Of a stretch of DNA of 64,000 bases, positions 7,973 to 16,561 are shown one piece after another. Numbering within the stretch: the first letter of the stretch is position 1; the number at the start of each line of letters is the position of its first letter. Below the pieces are notes generated by a model, which saw only the letters and a list, made by a program, of their open reading frames with translations, searched no databases and had not been told where the DNA came from. The position numbers and the translations under genes are program-made. The stretch covers positions 1-64,000 of the forward strand of contig JAVBLR010000012.1 in the NCBI GenBank assembly GCA_031553395.1, in the 5' to 3' direction. The DNA comes from WRGA01 sp031553395. Lineage in GTDB: Bacteria > Bacteroidota > Bacteroidia > Bacteroidales > WRGA01.

Positions 7973-8476
7973 TTATTCATCAAATATAATTCCTACTTCA
8001 GTGTCAAATTGTATTCTTTCAGTTTCACTCATACGATTTCGTAATAATCGTATCGTATACCCACCTTTTAATATTCCATTGTCAGTATACATCCAATCAC
8101 TAATATTTTCCTTGTTGATTTTAACTGTGTCTCCAATATTAATGTCTATTATATACTCAGGTAGATTATTAATAACTCCAAAAAAATCATTATTTTTAAT
8201 TGTGATGTCACATATCCAAATGTGTTCTTTGTGCTCTTCTGTTTCAAAACAGACTTTTAAACAGAAATTATCAAATCTATTCTTCTTTTCTTTTAGAGCT
8301 ATATCAAACTTGCCAATGTTCTGTCTTGCTTCTTCAATAGCGGTATTCATTTCTTTATCATCGTCATTCACCAGATAAATAGTTGGTTCATTGTTTCTTT
8401 CTACTTTTTTCATGCGGTTGCTATTGCAGCCTATGAATCCAAGTAGTAGAAGAAATGCTAATATGTATCGATTCAT
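7973..8476 (-). CDS. Lipoprotein with DUF2314 domain
   Basis: I choose ATG 8476 as the start because the longer frame from 8503 overlaps the gene upstream and adds a charged stretch before the signal. The protein then has a lipoprotein signal ending LLLGFIGC, with Cys near residue 17. The rest matches DUF2314: NDDDKEMNTAIEEARQNIGKF, then a beta-rich region with HIWICDI, VINNLP and DTVKINKENISDWMY. The biochemical role of the family is unknown. It directly follows a cysteine-motif protein on the same strand. Confidence 0.75.
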   Translation of the reverse strand: MNRYILAFLLLLGFIGCNSNRMKKVERNNEPTIYLVNDDDKEMNTAIEEARQNIGKFDIALKEKKNRFDNFCLKVCFETEEHKEHIWICDITIKNNDFFGVINNLPEYIIDINIGDTVKINKENISDWMYTDNGILKGGYTIRLLRNRMSETERIQFDTEVGIIFDE

Positions 8477-8483
8477 AATTTTA

Positions 8484-8966
8484 TTATTCACTTTCTTCTT
8501 CATTTATTGTCCACGGAATATTTGTTTCAAATTCTATCTGAATCAGTCCATCTAAATTTTCGAATAAAGAAGGTGCATTTCCAAGAGTAAATCCTATGCT
8601 AAAATTCTCAGTTATGTCTGTCAAGTTGAAAGTATATGTCTCAGGTGAATGAAAAATGCGACAATCATTTCCGTTTATAAATTTGCCTTCGAAATGAAAC
8701 CAGCCACCATAAAAGTGTAGTCCACTTTCAAGCCGTGTGTAATGACATACTTCACTTTCTTTGTTATAATCAATTCCGATTTTTGCAAATAATTCTTTTA
8801 TCTCGTCAGGATAAGCATTATCTCTGTTTACTGCAAAATTTTTACAATCTCGACATTCGCATTGATTTGCTCCACCTGATGGAAATTTCGAATACATATT
8901 CCTTGTAAACTCTGTGTTAACCTCAAATTTCCAATCTTTATATTTTATTATCTCAAAGGTATTCAT
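8484..8966 (-). CDS. Hypothetical protein with CxCxxC motif
   Basis: The 160-residue soluble protein carries QCECRDCKNF near residue 36, a probable metal-binding cluster, followed by PDEIKELFAKIGIDYNKESE and a beta-rich half containing GLHFYGGWFHFEG. I have seen similar architecture in bacterial proteins encoded near immunity-like genes but cannot name a family. Its stop lies 7 bases before the start of the DUF2314 lipoprotein gene, so the two form a transcription unit. Confidence 0.6.
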   Translation of the reverse strand: MNTFEIIKYKDWKFEVNTEFTRNMYSKFPSGGANQCECRDCKNFAVNRDNAYPDEIKELFAKIGIDYNKESEVCHYTRLESGLHFYGGWFHFEGKFINGNDCRIFHSPETYTFNLTDITENFSIGFTLGNAPSLFENLDGLIQIEFETNIPWTINEEESE

Positions 8967-9013
8967 ATTGATTTTCTTACTTTGTTATATTGTTCTTTAT
9001 CTACCTGCTTCAT

Positions 9014-9379
9014 CTACATAATGGGCGGATAAAAAGCATCCTCAATATGTTCAATTTCATGTCCTTTTGCAGAGTGGCAAATTGAAATTATATCAAACCG
9101 AACTGGAATATCAATATCATTCAATTGCATATATTCGTCTGCAGCGGCAACAATACGGCGTATTTTCCCTTTTCCGACAGCATCTTCTGGCAATCCGAAT
9201 TCATTCGAAGTACGGGTTTTTACTTCTACGATGATTAACTCATTATCTTTTTTTGCCACGATATCCAATTCATAATGCCCGAAGCGCCAATTTGTATGAA
9301 GAATTTCATAATGTTGTTTCTGCAAATAAATACGAGCTTCTTCTTCTCCTTCTTTTCCGGTCTTGTTATGTTTAGCCAT
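9014..9379 (-). CDS. yraN: YraN/UPF0102 family nuclease-like protein
   Basis: The 121-residue protein has the UPF0102 layout: GKEGEEEARIYLQKQ, NWRFGHYELDIVAKKD and LIIVEVKTR. These give the D-ExK constellation of a restriction-endonuclease-like fold. The family is broadly conserved but its cellular role is uncertain; Holliday-junction-resolvase-like folding is known. It is divergently arranged with the small protein at 9464. Confidence 0.9.
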   Translation of the reverse strand: MAKHNKTGKEGEEEARIYLQKQHYEILHTNWRFGHYELDIVAKKDNELIIVEVKTRTSNEFGLPEDAVGKGKIRRIVAAADEYMQLNDIDIPVRFDIISICHSAKGHEIEHIEDAFYPPIM

Positions 9380-9447
9380 AAAGTTTCTTTATAATCTCAA
9401 AATCAAACAAAAATATGCATTTTCTTTTATAATATCATTAAGAGATG

Positions 9448-9455
9448 TATTTTTG
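9448..9455 (+). promoter_or_regulatory. -7 promoter element upstream of the 9464 gene
   Basis: TATTTTTG matches TAnnTTTG and ends 8 bases before ATG 9464, implying a very short or absent 5' leader. Confidence 0.4.
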
Positions 9456-9463
9456 CAGGCACA

Positions 9464-9685
9464 ATGAAAAAAGGTAAAAAAAACACATCATCTCCTTCGC
9501 CTCGCACTCATAAAATTACGATTTTACTGAATGACGAGGAGTATAAGGTGATGTGCCGTTATCTTTCCAAATATAAAGTCAATAATCGTTCCCGTTGGGT
9601 GCGCGAAACTATTATGACTTCCGTGCTTCAACGATTAACGGAAGATTATCCCACTCTTTTCTCTGAAAAAGAAATGCGCGGGTAG
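9464..9685 (+). CDS. Small basic protein, possible ribbon-helix-helix fold
   Basis: The 73-residue protein has a basic, Ser/Pro-rich N-terminus, then THKITILLNDEEYKVMCRYL and NNRSRWVRETIMTSVLQRL. This beta-strand plus two-helix pattern fits ribbon-helix-helix DNA-binding proteins. It is likely co-transcribed with tadA, which starts 40 bases downstream. Confidence 0.6.
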   Translation: MKKGKKNTSSPSPRTHKITILLNDEEYKVMCRYLSKYKVNNRSRWVRETIMTSVLQRLTEDYPTLFSEKEMRG

Positions 9686-9693
9686 TCACTTCC

Positions 9694-9720
9694 CATACGT
9701 AAAACGTATAACCTAAAACT
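9694..9720. repeat. Single arm of the TACGTAA word family
   Basis: The segment contains ATACGTAAAACGTATAACC, related to the arms at 6474-6553, and lies just before tadA. Only a short self-complementary arm is present. Confidence 0.45.
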
Positions 9721-9725
9721 CTTTT

Positions 9726-10163
9726 ATGGCTCTTTCCGACGAATATTTTATGAAACAAGCTTTAGTCGAAGCTGCAAAGGCTTTTGATAAAGATGAAATT
9801 CCGGTTGGTGCAATAATTGTTTGCAACGAACGGATTATCGCCCGCGCCCATAATCTTACCGAAACATTAATCGATGTTACTGCTCATGCCGAAATGCAGG
9901 CCATTACTGCTGCTGCCAATGTCTTAGGCGGAAAATATCTTACCGATTGCACATTGTATGTTACATTGGAACCGTGCCCGATGTGTGCCGCAGCTATCGG
10001 ATGGGCGCAAGTTCCGAAACTTGTATTCGGAGCTTCGGATGAGAAAAGAGGATATCAAAAATTTGCTCCGAATGTGTTGCATCCTAAATGTGTGGTAAAA
10101 TCGGGTATATTGGAAAATGAATCGTCACAATTAATGAAGGATTTTTTTGCCCAAAAACGCTAA
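9726..10163 (+). CDS. tadA: tRNA-specific adenosine deaminase TadA
   Basis: A 145-residue zinc deaminase: HAEMQAI (His ligand and catalytic Glu) and PCPMCAAA (two Cys ligands) are in the right order and spacing. The N-terminal MKQALVEAAKAFDKDEIPVGA is typical of TadA/guanine deaminase-type proteins. It should convert A34 to inosine in tRNA-Arg(ACG). Guanine deaminases share the fold, but the TLEPCPMC sequence and genome context favour TadA. Confidence 0.9.
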   Translation: MALSDEYFMKQALVEAAKAFDKDEIPVGAIIVCNERIIARAHNLTETLIDVTAHAEMQAITAAANVLGGKYLTDCTLYVTLEPCPMCAAAIGWAQVPKLVFGASDEKRGYQKFAPNVLHPKCVVKSGILENESSQLMKDFFAQKR

Positions 10164-10164
10164 T

Positions 10165-10255
10165 TTAATATGCCAATGTTTTAATGTGTCAATATGCCAA
10201 TAAAAAGTGTATTATTTCATTGGCATATTGGCACATTAGAAAATCGGCATATTAT
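10165..10255. repeat. Inverted arms of 8-base phased words (ATGCCAAT type)
   Basis: Left arm 10165-10201 repeats aatatgcc/aatgtgtc/aatatgcc every 8 bases. Right arm 10217-10255 repeats cattggca/tattggca/cattag, its reverse complement. The same word family appears at 21824-21910 and 33095-33174. Confidence 0.8.
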
Positions 10256-10279
10256 TAACTTAATATGAATGTATTTTTG

Positions 10280-10287
10280 TACTTTTG
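10280..10287 (+). promoter_or_regulatory. -7 promoter element of lysS
   Basis: TACTTTTG fits TAnnTTTG and lies 79 bases before the lysS start. The upstream TTTG element is not evident. Confidence 0.4.
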
Positions 10288-10330
10288 TCGAACTTTGGGA
10301 ATTATGTATCCAATCATAACTGTTCCCAAA

Positions 10331-10363
10331 TAGTAAATAGTAAATCGTCAAAATAGTAAATTA
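10331..10363 (+). repeat. AGTAAAT word array abutting the lysS start
   Basis: The word agtaaat is repeated three times with a variant (cgtcaaa) between, ending 3 bases before the lysS ATG. A similar array precedes atpA at 39947-39972. Confidence 0.55.
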
Positions 10364-10366
10364 TAC

Positions 10367-12091
10367 ATGAGTTTATTGGAATTAAGCGAACAGGAAATTA
10401 TCCGCAGACAGAGTTTAGAGGAACTTCGAAACTTAGGAATTGAGCCTTATCCTGCTGCAGAGTATATAACAGATGCATTCTCTACTGATATAAAAACTGA
10501 ATTTAAGGATGATGCCGAACGCCGGAATGTGTCAATTGCCGGACGGATTATGAGCCGCCGCATCATGGGAAAAGCATCGTTTGTCGAACTGCAAGATTCC
10601 AAAGGCCGTATTCAGATATACATTACCCGCGATGATATTTGTCCGGGAGAAGACAAAGAATTATACAATACCGTTTTTAAACGTTTACTCGATATTGGTG
10701 ATTTTGTAGGAATTAAGGGTTTTGTTTTCCGTACACAAATGGGAGAAATCAGTATTCATGCTACAGAATTGACAGTACTTTCCAAATCCATTCGCCCACT
10801 TCCTATTGTAAAATACAAAGATGGTGTTGCTTATGATGCCTTTGAAGACCCAGAACAACGTTATCGTCAGCGTTATGTTGATTTGGTTGTAAATGAAGGC
10901 GTAAAAGATATTTTCCTGAAACGGACAAAGGTTTATAACTCGATGCGCGAATATTTTAATTCGTTTGATTATATTGAGGTTGAAACTCCTGTTTTACAAT
11001 CGATTCCGGGTGGAGCAGCAGCTCGTCCGTTTATTACGCATCATAATGCATTGGATATCCCGTTATATTTACGTGTTGCCAATGAATTGTATTTGAAAAG
11101 ATTAATTGTCGGCGGATTTGAAGGTGTTTATGAATTTTCCAAAAATTTCCGAAACGAGGGAATGGATAGGACGCATAATCCCGAATTCACTTGTATGGAA
11201 ATTTATGTCGCTTACAAAGATTATAACTGGATGATGAAGTTTACCGAAACCATGCTGGAAAAAATCTGTATGGATGTAAACGGAAATACCGATGTGAAAG
11301 TAGGCGATAATACCATTAGCTTCAAAGCTCCATTCAAGCGTGTAACCATGATTGATGCAATTAAAGACCATACCGGAATTGATATTTCGGAAATGGATGA
11401 AAATGCGTTGCGCGATGTTTGTAAAAAACTGAATGTTGAGGCCGACGAAACAATGGGAAAAGGAAAATTGATTGATGAAATTTTCGGAGAAAAATGCGAA
11501 GGAAATTATATTCAACCGACTTTCATTACCGATTATCCGATAGAAATGTCTCCATTATGTAAACGTCATCGAAGCAATCCCGAATTAACCGAACGTTTTG
11601 AATTAATGGTTAATGGAAAAGAATTATGTAATGCATATTCCGAACTGAATGACCCGATTGACCAATTGGGACGTTTCCAAGACCAATTGAAATTAAGCGA
11701 AAAAGGAGACGACGAAGCCATGTTTATCGATATGGATTTTGTTCGTGCATTGGAATACGGAATGCCTCCTACATCGGGAATGGGTATCGGAATGGACAGG
11801 CTTGTAATGATGCTGACTGGAGAACAAGCTATTCAGGAAGTATTATTCTTCCCACAAATGCGTCCTGAAAAAGTACAAAAGAAAGATCCTGTATCTAAAT
11901 ATACGGAATTAAATATCCCCGAAGAATGGGTTCCTGTTATCCAAAAAGCAGGTTATTTATTACTTGAGGACATGAAAGATGTAAATCCGCAAAAAGTTCA
12001 TCAAGACATTTGTGGTTTAAACAAAAAACATAAACTTGATTTACAAAATCCTTCAGTTGACGAAGTTAAAGGTTGGATAGATAATATTTAG
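10367..12091 (+). CDS. lysS: Lysyl-tRNA synthetase, class II
   Basis: The 574-residue enzyme charges tRNA-Lys. The N-terminal OB-fold anticodon-binding domain (about residues 55-150) is followed by the class II catalytic core: motif 2 FRNEGMDRTHNPEFT near residue 260 and motif 3 GMGIGMDRL near 480. It is about 70 residues longer than the E. coli enzyme because of a C-terminal extension (PVIQKAGYLLLEDMKDVNPQ onwards), as is usual in Bacteroidetes. It lies in a run with gpsA and pgi on the same strand. Confidence 0.97.
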   Translation: MSLLELSEQEIIRRQSLEELRNLGIEPYPAAEYITDAFSTDIKTEFKDDAERRNVSIAGRIMSRRIMGKASFVELQDSKGRIQIYITRDDICPGEDKELYNTVFKRLLDIGDFVGIKGFVFRTQMGEISIHATELTVLSKSIRPLPIVKYKDGVAYDAFEDPEQRYRQRYVDLVVNEGVKDIFLKRTKVYNSMREYFNSFDYIEVETPVLQSIPGGAAARPFITHHNALDIPLYLRVANELYLKRLIVGGFEGVYEFSKNFRNEGMDRTHNPEFTCMEIYVAYKDYNWMMKFTETMLEKICMDVNGNTDVKVGDNTISFKAPFKRVTMIDAIKDHTGIDISEMDENALRDVCKKLNVEADETMGKGKLIDEIFGEKCEGNYIQPTFITDYPIEMSPLCKRHRSNPELTERFELMVNGKELCNAYSELNDPIDQLGRFQDQLKLSEKGDDEAMFIDMDFVRALEYGMPPTSGMGIGMDRLVMMLTGEQAIQEVLFFPQMRPEKVQKKDPVSKYTELNIPEEWVPVIQKAGYLLLEDMKDVNPQKVHQDICGLNKKHKLDLQNPSVDEVKGWIDNI

Positions 12092-12173
12092 TTATGAGTT
12101 ATGAGATATGAGTTATGAGATTAATGTGGAAAGGCCACTTACTCATATCTCATATCTTATATCTCATATCTTT
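12090..12173. repeat. Inverted arms of 7-base phased words (GAGTTAT type)
   Basis: Left arm 12090-12121 reads gagttat/gagatat/gagttat/gagatta. Right arm 12140-12173 reads catatct/catatct/tatatct/catatct. Both are in strict 7-base phase and complementary. The element fills the lysS-gpsA gap, starting at the lysS stop codon. Confidence 0.85.
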
Positions 12174-12186
12174 CAACTATTTTCTT

Positions 12187-13182
12187 ATGAATTTACCCGG
12201 AAAAATAGGAGTTTTTGGAGGTGGAAGTTGGGCAACTGCCCTTGCCAAGATTTTGTTGATGAATAATGAGCAAATCAATTGGTATATGCGCCGCGATGAC
12301 CAATTGGAGGATTTTAAACGCTTAGGCCATAATCCTTCTTATATTACAGGTATTCGTTTTGATATTGATAAAATTAATTTTACTTCAGATATCAATAAAA
12401 TTATTGAAGAATCTGATACGCTGATTTTTGCAATACCTTCGCCTTTTGTAAAGCAACATCTTGCAAAATTAGATGTAAAATTATCCGACAAATTTATTGT
12501 TTCGGCAATTAAAGGAATTGTACCTGATGAAAATGTGGTCGTTTCCGATTATTTCATGAAATTTTATGATGTTCCTTCGAAAAATATAGCTGTATTAGGA
12601 GGTCCATGTCATGCCGAGGAAATTGCATTGGAACGTCTGTCTTATCTTACTATTGCTTGTACGGATAAGGCTCAGGCAGAAACATTTGCAAGTACATTAA
12701 ATTCTCACTTTGTAAAGACATCGGTTTCGGATGATGTTTTAGGTGTCGAATATTCATCGGTATTGAAAAATGTGTATGCCATTGCTTGTGGTATTTGCCA
12801 TGGACTGAAGTATGGCGATAATTTCCACTCAGTGCTTTTATCCAATGCCATTGAGGAAATGGATGCTTTTTTGCATGCAGTTCATACACTTACACGTAAT
12901 GTTTGCGATTCGGCATATTTGGGAGATTTGTTGGTAACAGCCTATTCCCGTTTTAGTCGAAACCGTATCTTCGGTACAATGATTGGGAAAGGGTATTCGG
13001 TAAAAACAGCCCAGATAGAAATGGAAATGATTGCCGAAGGATATTACGGAACAAAGTGTATCAAGGAAATCAATGATGGTTATGGCGTTGACATGCCGAT
13101 TTTGAATGCAGTTTATAATATTTTGTATGAAAAAAAATCTCCGAGTGCAGAGATTAAAGAACTGACAAAGTTTTTGAGGTAA
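12187..13182 (+). CDS. gpsA: Glycerol-3-phosphate dehydrogenase [NAD(P)+]
   Basis: I start the gene at ATG 12187, directly before the Rossmann motif. An upstream in-frame ATG at 12115 would translate the repeat element. The 331-residue enzyme makes sn-glycerol 3-phosphate for phospholipids. Visible motifs are GVFGGGSWATALA (dinucleotide binding), AIKGIVPDE, GGPCHAEE and the catalytic-Lys region SVLKNVYAIACGI. Pgi follows after 19 bases. Confidence 0.95.
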   Translation: MNLPGKIGVFGGGSWATALAKILLMNNEQINWYMRRDDQLEDFKRLGHNPSYITGIRFDIDKINFTSDINKIIEESDTLIFAIPSPFVKQHLAKLDVKLSDKFIVSAIKGIVPDENVVVSDYFMKFYDVPSKNIAVLGGPCHAEEIALERLSYLTIACTDKAQAETFASTLNSHFVKTSVSDDVLGVEYSSVLKNVYAIACGICHGLKYGDNFHSVLLSNAIEEMDAFLHAVHTLTRNVCDSAYLGDLLVTAYSRFSRNRIFGTMIGKGYSVKTAQIEMEMIAEGYYGTKCIKEINDGYGVDMPILNAVYNILYEKKSPSAEIKELTKFLR

Positions 13183-13201
13183 AATAACAAATACATACAA
13201 C

Positions 13202-14545
13202 ATGGAAAATATTAAATTAAACATTGAAAAAGCTTTCGGCTTTGTTGCTAAAGACCGGGTTTACGGATACGAAGAAAAAGCGAAGTCTTGCAATAAAAAA
13301 TTGCATGACGGAACCGGAAAAGGAAATGATTTTTTGGGTTGGGTGAATTTGCCTTCTTCTGTTTCGGAAGAGATGATGAAAGATATTGAAGCAACGGCAA
13401 ATACATTGAGAAGTAAATGCGAAATTGTTGTTGTTGCCGGTATCGGTGGAAGTTATTTAGGTGCAAAAGCTGTGATAGATGCGTTGTCAAATAGCTTCGA
13501 CTGGTTGCAAAAAGAACGTAGAAATCCGGTAATTGTGTACGCCGGAAATAATATAAGTGAAGATTATTTGTCCGAATTGATGGAATATTTGTCTGACAGA
13601 CAATTCGGTATTATCAATATTTCTAAATCGGGAACAACAACAGAAACTGCATTGGCTTTCCGTTTGTTGAAAACTCAATTGGAGAAACAAGTTGGAAAAG
13701 AAGAAGCACAAAAACGAATTGTTGCTATTACCGATGAATCGAAAGGTGCTTTACGGAAGTTAGCGACACAAGAAGGTTACAAAACGTTTGTAATTCCGGA
13801 TAATGTTGGCGGACGTTTTTCTGTTTTAACTCCGGTTGGTTTATTGCCAATTGCTGTTGCTGGGATAAATCTCCGTGAACTATTAAAAGGTGCAGTGGAT
13901 ATGGAAAAATTGTGTGGAATTGATACACCATTTGCCGAAAATCCTGCTGCTATTTATGCTGCTGTTCGTAACGAATTATACAAAAACGGAAAGAAAATTG
14001 AAATTTTGGTAAATTATCATCCGAAATTACATTTTGTATCCGAATGGTGGAAGCAATTATACGGAGAAAGCGAAGGAAAAGAAAACAAAGGTATTTTCCC
14101 AGCTGCCGTGGATTTTACTACTGATTTACATTCGATGGGACAATGGATTCAGGAAGGCGAACGCTCGATTTTTGAAACAGTTATTTCAGTAAAGGAAGCC
14201 AATAAAAAAGTGGAAGTTCCTACTGATTCCGAAAATTTGGATGGATTGAATTTCTTGGCGGGAAAACGAGTGGATTATGTCAATAAAATGGCAGAACTTG
14301 GAACTCAAATTGCCCACGTTGATGGAAATGTTCCGAATCTTCGTATCGAACTTCCGGTATTGAATGCATATTACATTGGTCAATTATTGTATTTCTTTGA
14401 AAAAGGTTGCGGAATCAGCGGGTATATTTTGGATGTAAATCCGTTTGATCAACCTGGTGTAGAAGCATACAAAAAGAATATGTTTGCATTACTAGATAAA
14501 CCGGGATATGAAGCCGAAAGTAAGGCTATAAAAGCGAAAATTTAA
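13202..14545 (+). CDS. pgi: Glucose-6-phosphate isomerase
   Basis: The 447-residue enzyme interconverts glucose 6-phosphate and fructose 6-phosphate. It carries GIGGSYLGAKAV, the sugar-phosphate loop ISKSGTTTET, GGRFSVLTPVGLLP and the late QPGVEAYK. Its length is that of the short Gram-positive/Bacteroidetes type rather than the roughly 550-residue enterobacterial form. It is closely linked to gpsA and ends at a hairpin. Confidence 0.97.
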   Translation: MENIKLNIEKAFGFVAKDRVYGYEEKAKSCNKKLHDGTGKGNDFLGWVNLPSSVSEEMMKDIEATANTLRSKCEIVVVAGIGGSYLGAKAVIDALSNSFDWLQKERRNPVIVYAGNNISEDYLSELMEYLSDRQFGIINISKSGTTTETALAFRLLKTQLEKQVGKEEAQKRIVAITDESKGALRKLATQEGYKTFVIPDNVGGRFSVLTPVGLLPIAVAGINLRELLKGAVDMEKLCGIDTPFAENPAAIYAAVRNELYKNGKKIEILVNYHPKLHFVSEWWKQLYGESEGKENKGIFPAAVDFTTDLHSMGQWIQEGERSIFETVISVKEANKKVEVPTDSENLDGLNFLAGKRVDYVNKMAELGTQIAHVDGNVPNLRIELPVLNAYYIGQLLYFFEKGCGISGYILDVNPFDQPGVEAYKKNMFALLDKPGYEAESKAIKAKI

Positions 14546-14569
14546 GACTATTAAATAATTTCCAACATA

Positions 14570-14599
14570 CCCTTAAATCCTATCTTCAGGATTTAAGGG
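14570..14599 (+). terminator. Terminator-like hairpin after pgi
   Basis: CCCTTAAATCC and GGATTTAAGGG form an 11-bp stem with an 8-base loop, followed by a modest T-rich run. Confidence 0.75.
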
Positions 14600-14625
14600 C
14601 TTGTTTGTAAAATAAATCAAACGAA

Positions 14626-16056
14626 ATGGTAAAAGAAAAAATATCAAATTTTTCAAAAAAGATATTGGATTTGATACGTAAAATATATGCATTTTATGGT
14701 AGAAATAATTTGCTGTTTTTCATTCTTTTAACCGTTCTTTTTACGGCAGCTATTTATTTTCTCAATATTTTCACGCCACTATTAGCTGATGATTACTGTT
14801 ATAGCTTTTTATTAGGGGCTCCTACACTTACTCGCTTAGAAAGTATAGGAGATATTATGCAATCACAATACCATCATTATTTCAATTGGGGTGGCCGTAG
14901 CATTGCACATGGGCTTACACAGTTTTTTTTACTTTATGGGAAGTCTTGGTTTAATGTGGTAAATACATTGATGTATATTACATTTACTTTCTTAATATAC
15001 TTTCATGTAAATACTTACAAATCTTTAAATGTAGGATTATATTTTATCATCAATGTTTTAGTATGGTTTTTTGCTCCTGCCTATGGAGAAACTGTGCTAT
15101 GGCTTGTGGGTGCTTGCAATTATCTTTGGGGCACAACATTTATTTTAGCCTTTTTATTGCCTTATAGGTTATATTCTGCTGATAATTCAAAAATTAACTT
15201 TAATTCCTTCCAAACAGTGTTGTTTGCTATTTCGGGAATTATTGCCGGATGGACAAATGAAAATACTGCTGGAGCAATGATTTTTGCAGCTATTCTTTTC
15301 ATTGTATATTATAAGCTGATGAAAATGAAAATTCCAGCATGGTCTATTATTGGAATTATAACTGCTTTGATTGGGTATATTATTTTAGTTGTAGCTCCGG
15401 GCAATTATGAGAGGGCAGCTGGTGTAAGTAATAGGCACAATATTATATTTCAAATACTATACCGAGGAGCCACAATTACAAGAGATTTGTATTCAAATAT
15501 GTATTTAATCCTATTCATTGTAGCTATTTTACTTACTTTATATTTTACTTTTAGTAAACCTAGTTTTTCAAATAAATTTAAATTTGTATTATACTTTATT
15601 ACTTCATTAAGTGGTGCATATTGTATGGTTTTCAATCCGGGAGGATTTCCTCTAAGAGCTTGGTTTGGAGTTATTTCTTTCATGTTTATTGCACTTGGAT
15701 TTTTGTACGTCCATTTACTTAATAATAAAATAGTTAAAAGGTTAAAGCATTGTGTTCTACTATTTTTAATAATTCCTTTTATTGTAAGCTATGTAACTGC
15801 TGCCCGCGATGCGAAATATGTTTCTGATTTTGTAGAAAATAGAATAGACTATATTCTGCAACAAAAAGCATTGGGTAATATGGAACTTGAAACAAAACAT
15901 TTCGTTGCAAATGATAAGCATAATCCAAGATTTACATATGATGATATTGATTGGGATTCAGGATTTTATGGGAATATAGCCATTTGCGATTATTATGGAA
16001 TCAAATCTATTAGAGCAACTAAAGAAAGTGATTATTTTTGGAAGAGATTCAAATAA
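14626..16056 (+). CDS. Polytopic membrane protein, DUF6056 family
   Basis: The 476-residue protein has about ten hydrophobic segments and the early motif LLADDYCYSFLLG, followed by YFNWGGRSIAHGL in the first outside loop. The acidic pair after TM1 and the overall layout resemble GT-C-type glycosyltransferases, and DUF6056 proteins are usually found with sugar-lipid genes. Here it precedes a GtrA-type flippase and a polyprenyl-phosphate glycosyltransferase, which supports a role in attaching sugars at the cell surface. The catalytic role is inferred. Confidence 0.75.
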   Translation: MVKEKISNFSKKILDLIRKIYAFYGRNNLLFFILLTVLFTAAIYFLNIFTPLLADDYCYSFLLGAPTLTRLESIGDIMQSQYHHYFNWGGRSIAHGLTQFFLLYGKSWFNVVNTLMYITFTFLIYFHVNTYKSLNVGLYFIINVLVWFFAPAYGETVLWLVGACNYLWGTTFILAFLLPYRLYSADNSKINFNSFQTVLFAISGIIAGWTNENTAGAMIFAAILFIVYYKLMKMKIPAWSIIGIITALIGYIILVVAPGNYERAAGVSNRHNIIFQILYRGATITRDLYSNMYLILFIVAILLTLYFTFSKPSFSNKFKFVLYFITSLSGAYCMVFNPGGFPLRAWFGVISFMFIALGFLYVHLLNNKIVKRLKHCVLLFLIIPFIVSYVTAARDAKYVSDFVENRIDYILQQKALGNMELETKHFVANDKHNPRFTYDDIDWDSGFYGNIAICDYYGIKSIRATKESDYFWKRFK

Positions 16057-16109
16057 GGCTTAATTTATTTATAATTAAAATTATGGATTAATTTTATAAA
16101 TCATGTTTT

Positions 16110-16544
16110 ATGTTATCTTTATTAAAGCAACTCTTTAAACGTGATTTTATTTTCTACTGTATAGTTGGAATTATCGGTCTTTTATTGGATGTGTCAACTT
16201 ATTACTTATGTTATAAGGTATTTCTGATTAGTTATGCATTATCTAATATTATTAGTTCACATGTTGGAATTCTGAATAACTTTATCCTTAACAGTATTTT
16301 CACATTTAAAGCTACGGATAAAAAAATTATTCGTTTTCTTTCTTTTTATGGAATTGCATGGGTGGGAATGGGAATAAGCACATTGCTTATTTTACTTTTT
16401 ATTAATAAAATGAGTATACACCCTATGATCGCAAAATTTTTGGCATTGGCGGTTGTAACATTAATCCAGTTTACTTTTAATAAGTATGTAACATTTAGAA
16501 AGAAATCTGAGGTTAATGACGCATTCGAAAATAATAAAGAATAA
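16110..16544 (+). CDS. GtrA family membrane protein
   Basis: The 144-residue protein has four transmembrane helices and the GtrA features FCIVGIIGLLLDVSTYY-like TM1, then NFILNSIFTFK in the second segment and FNKYVTFRK at the end. GtrA proteins are thought to flip polyprenyl-phosphate-linked sugars across the inner membrane. The glycosyltransferase gene follows 17 bases later and is its likely partner. Confidence 0.85.
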   Translation: MLSLLKQLFKRDFIFYCIVGIIGLLLDVSTYYLCYKVFLISYALSNIISSHVGILNNFILNSIFTFKATDKKIIRFLSFYGIAWVGMGISTLLILLFINKMSIHPMIAKFLALAVVTLIQFTFNKYVTFRKKSEVNDAFENNKE

Positions 16545-16561
16545 CCTAAGAATGTATATAG

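Noticed and set aside
12115..12186. N-terminal extension of gpsA
   Set aside because: The extra 24 codons translate the phased-word repeat (LLISHILYLISF), and the conserved protein begins at ATG 12187 just before the Rossmann motif.
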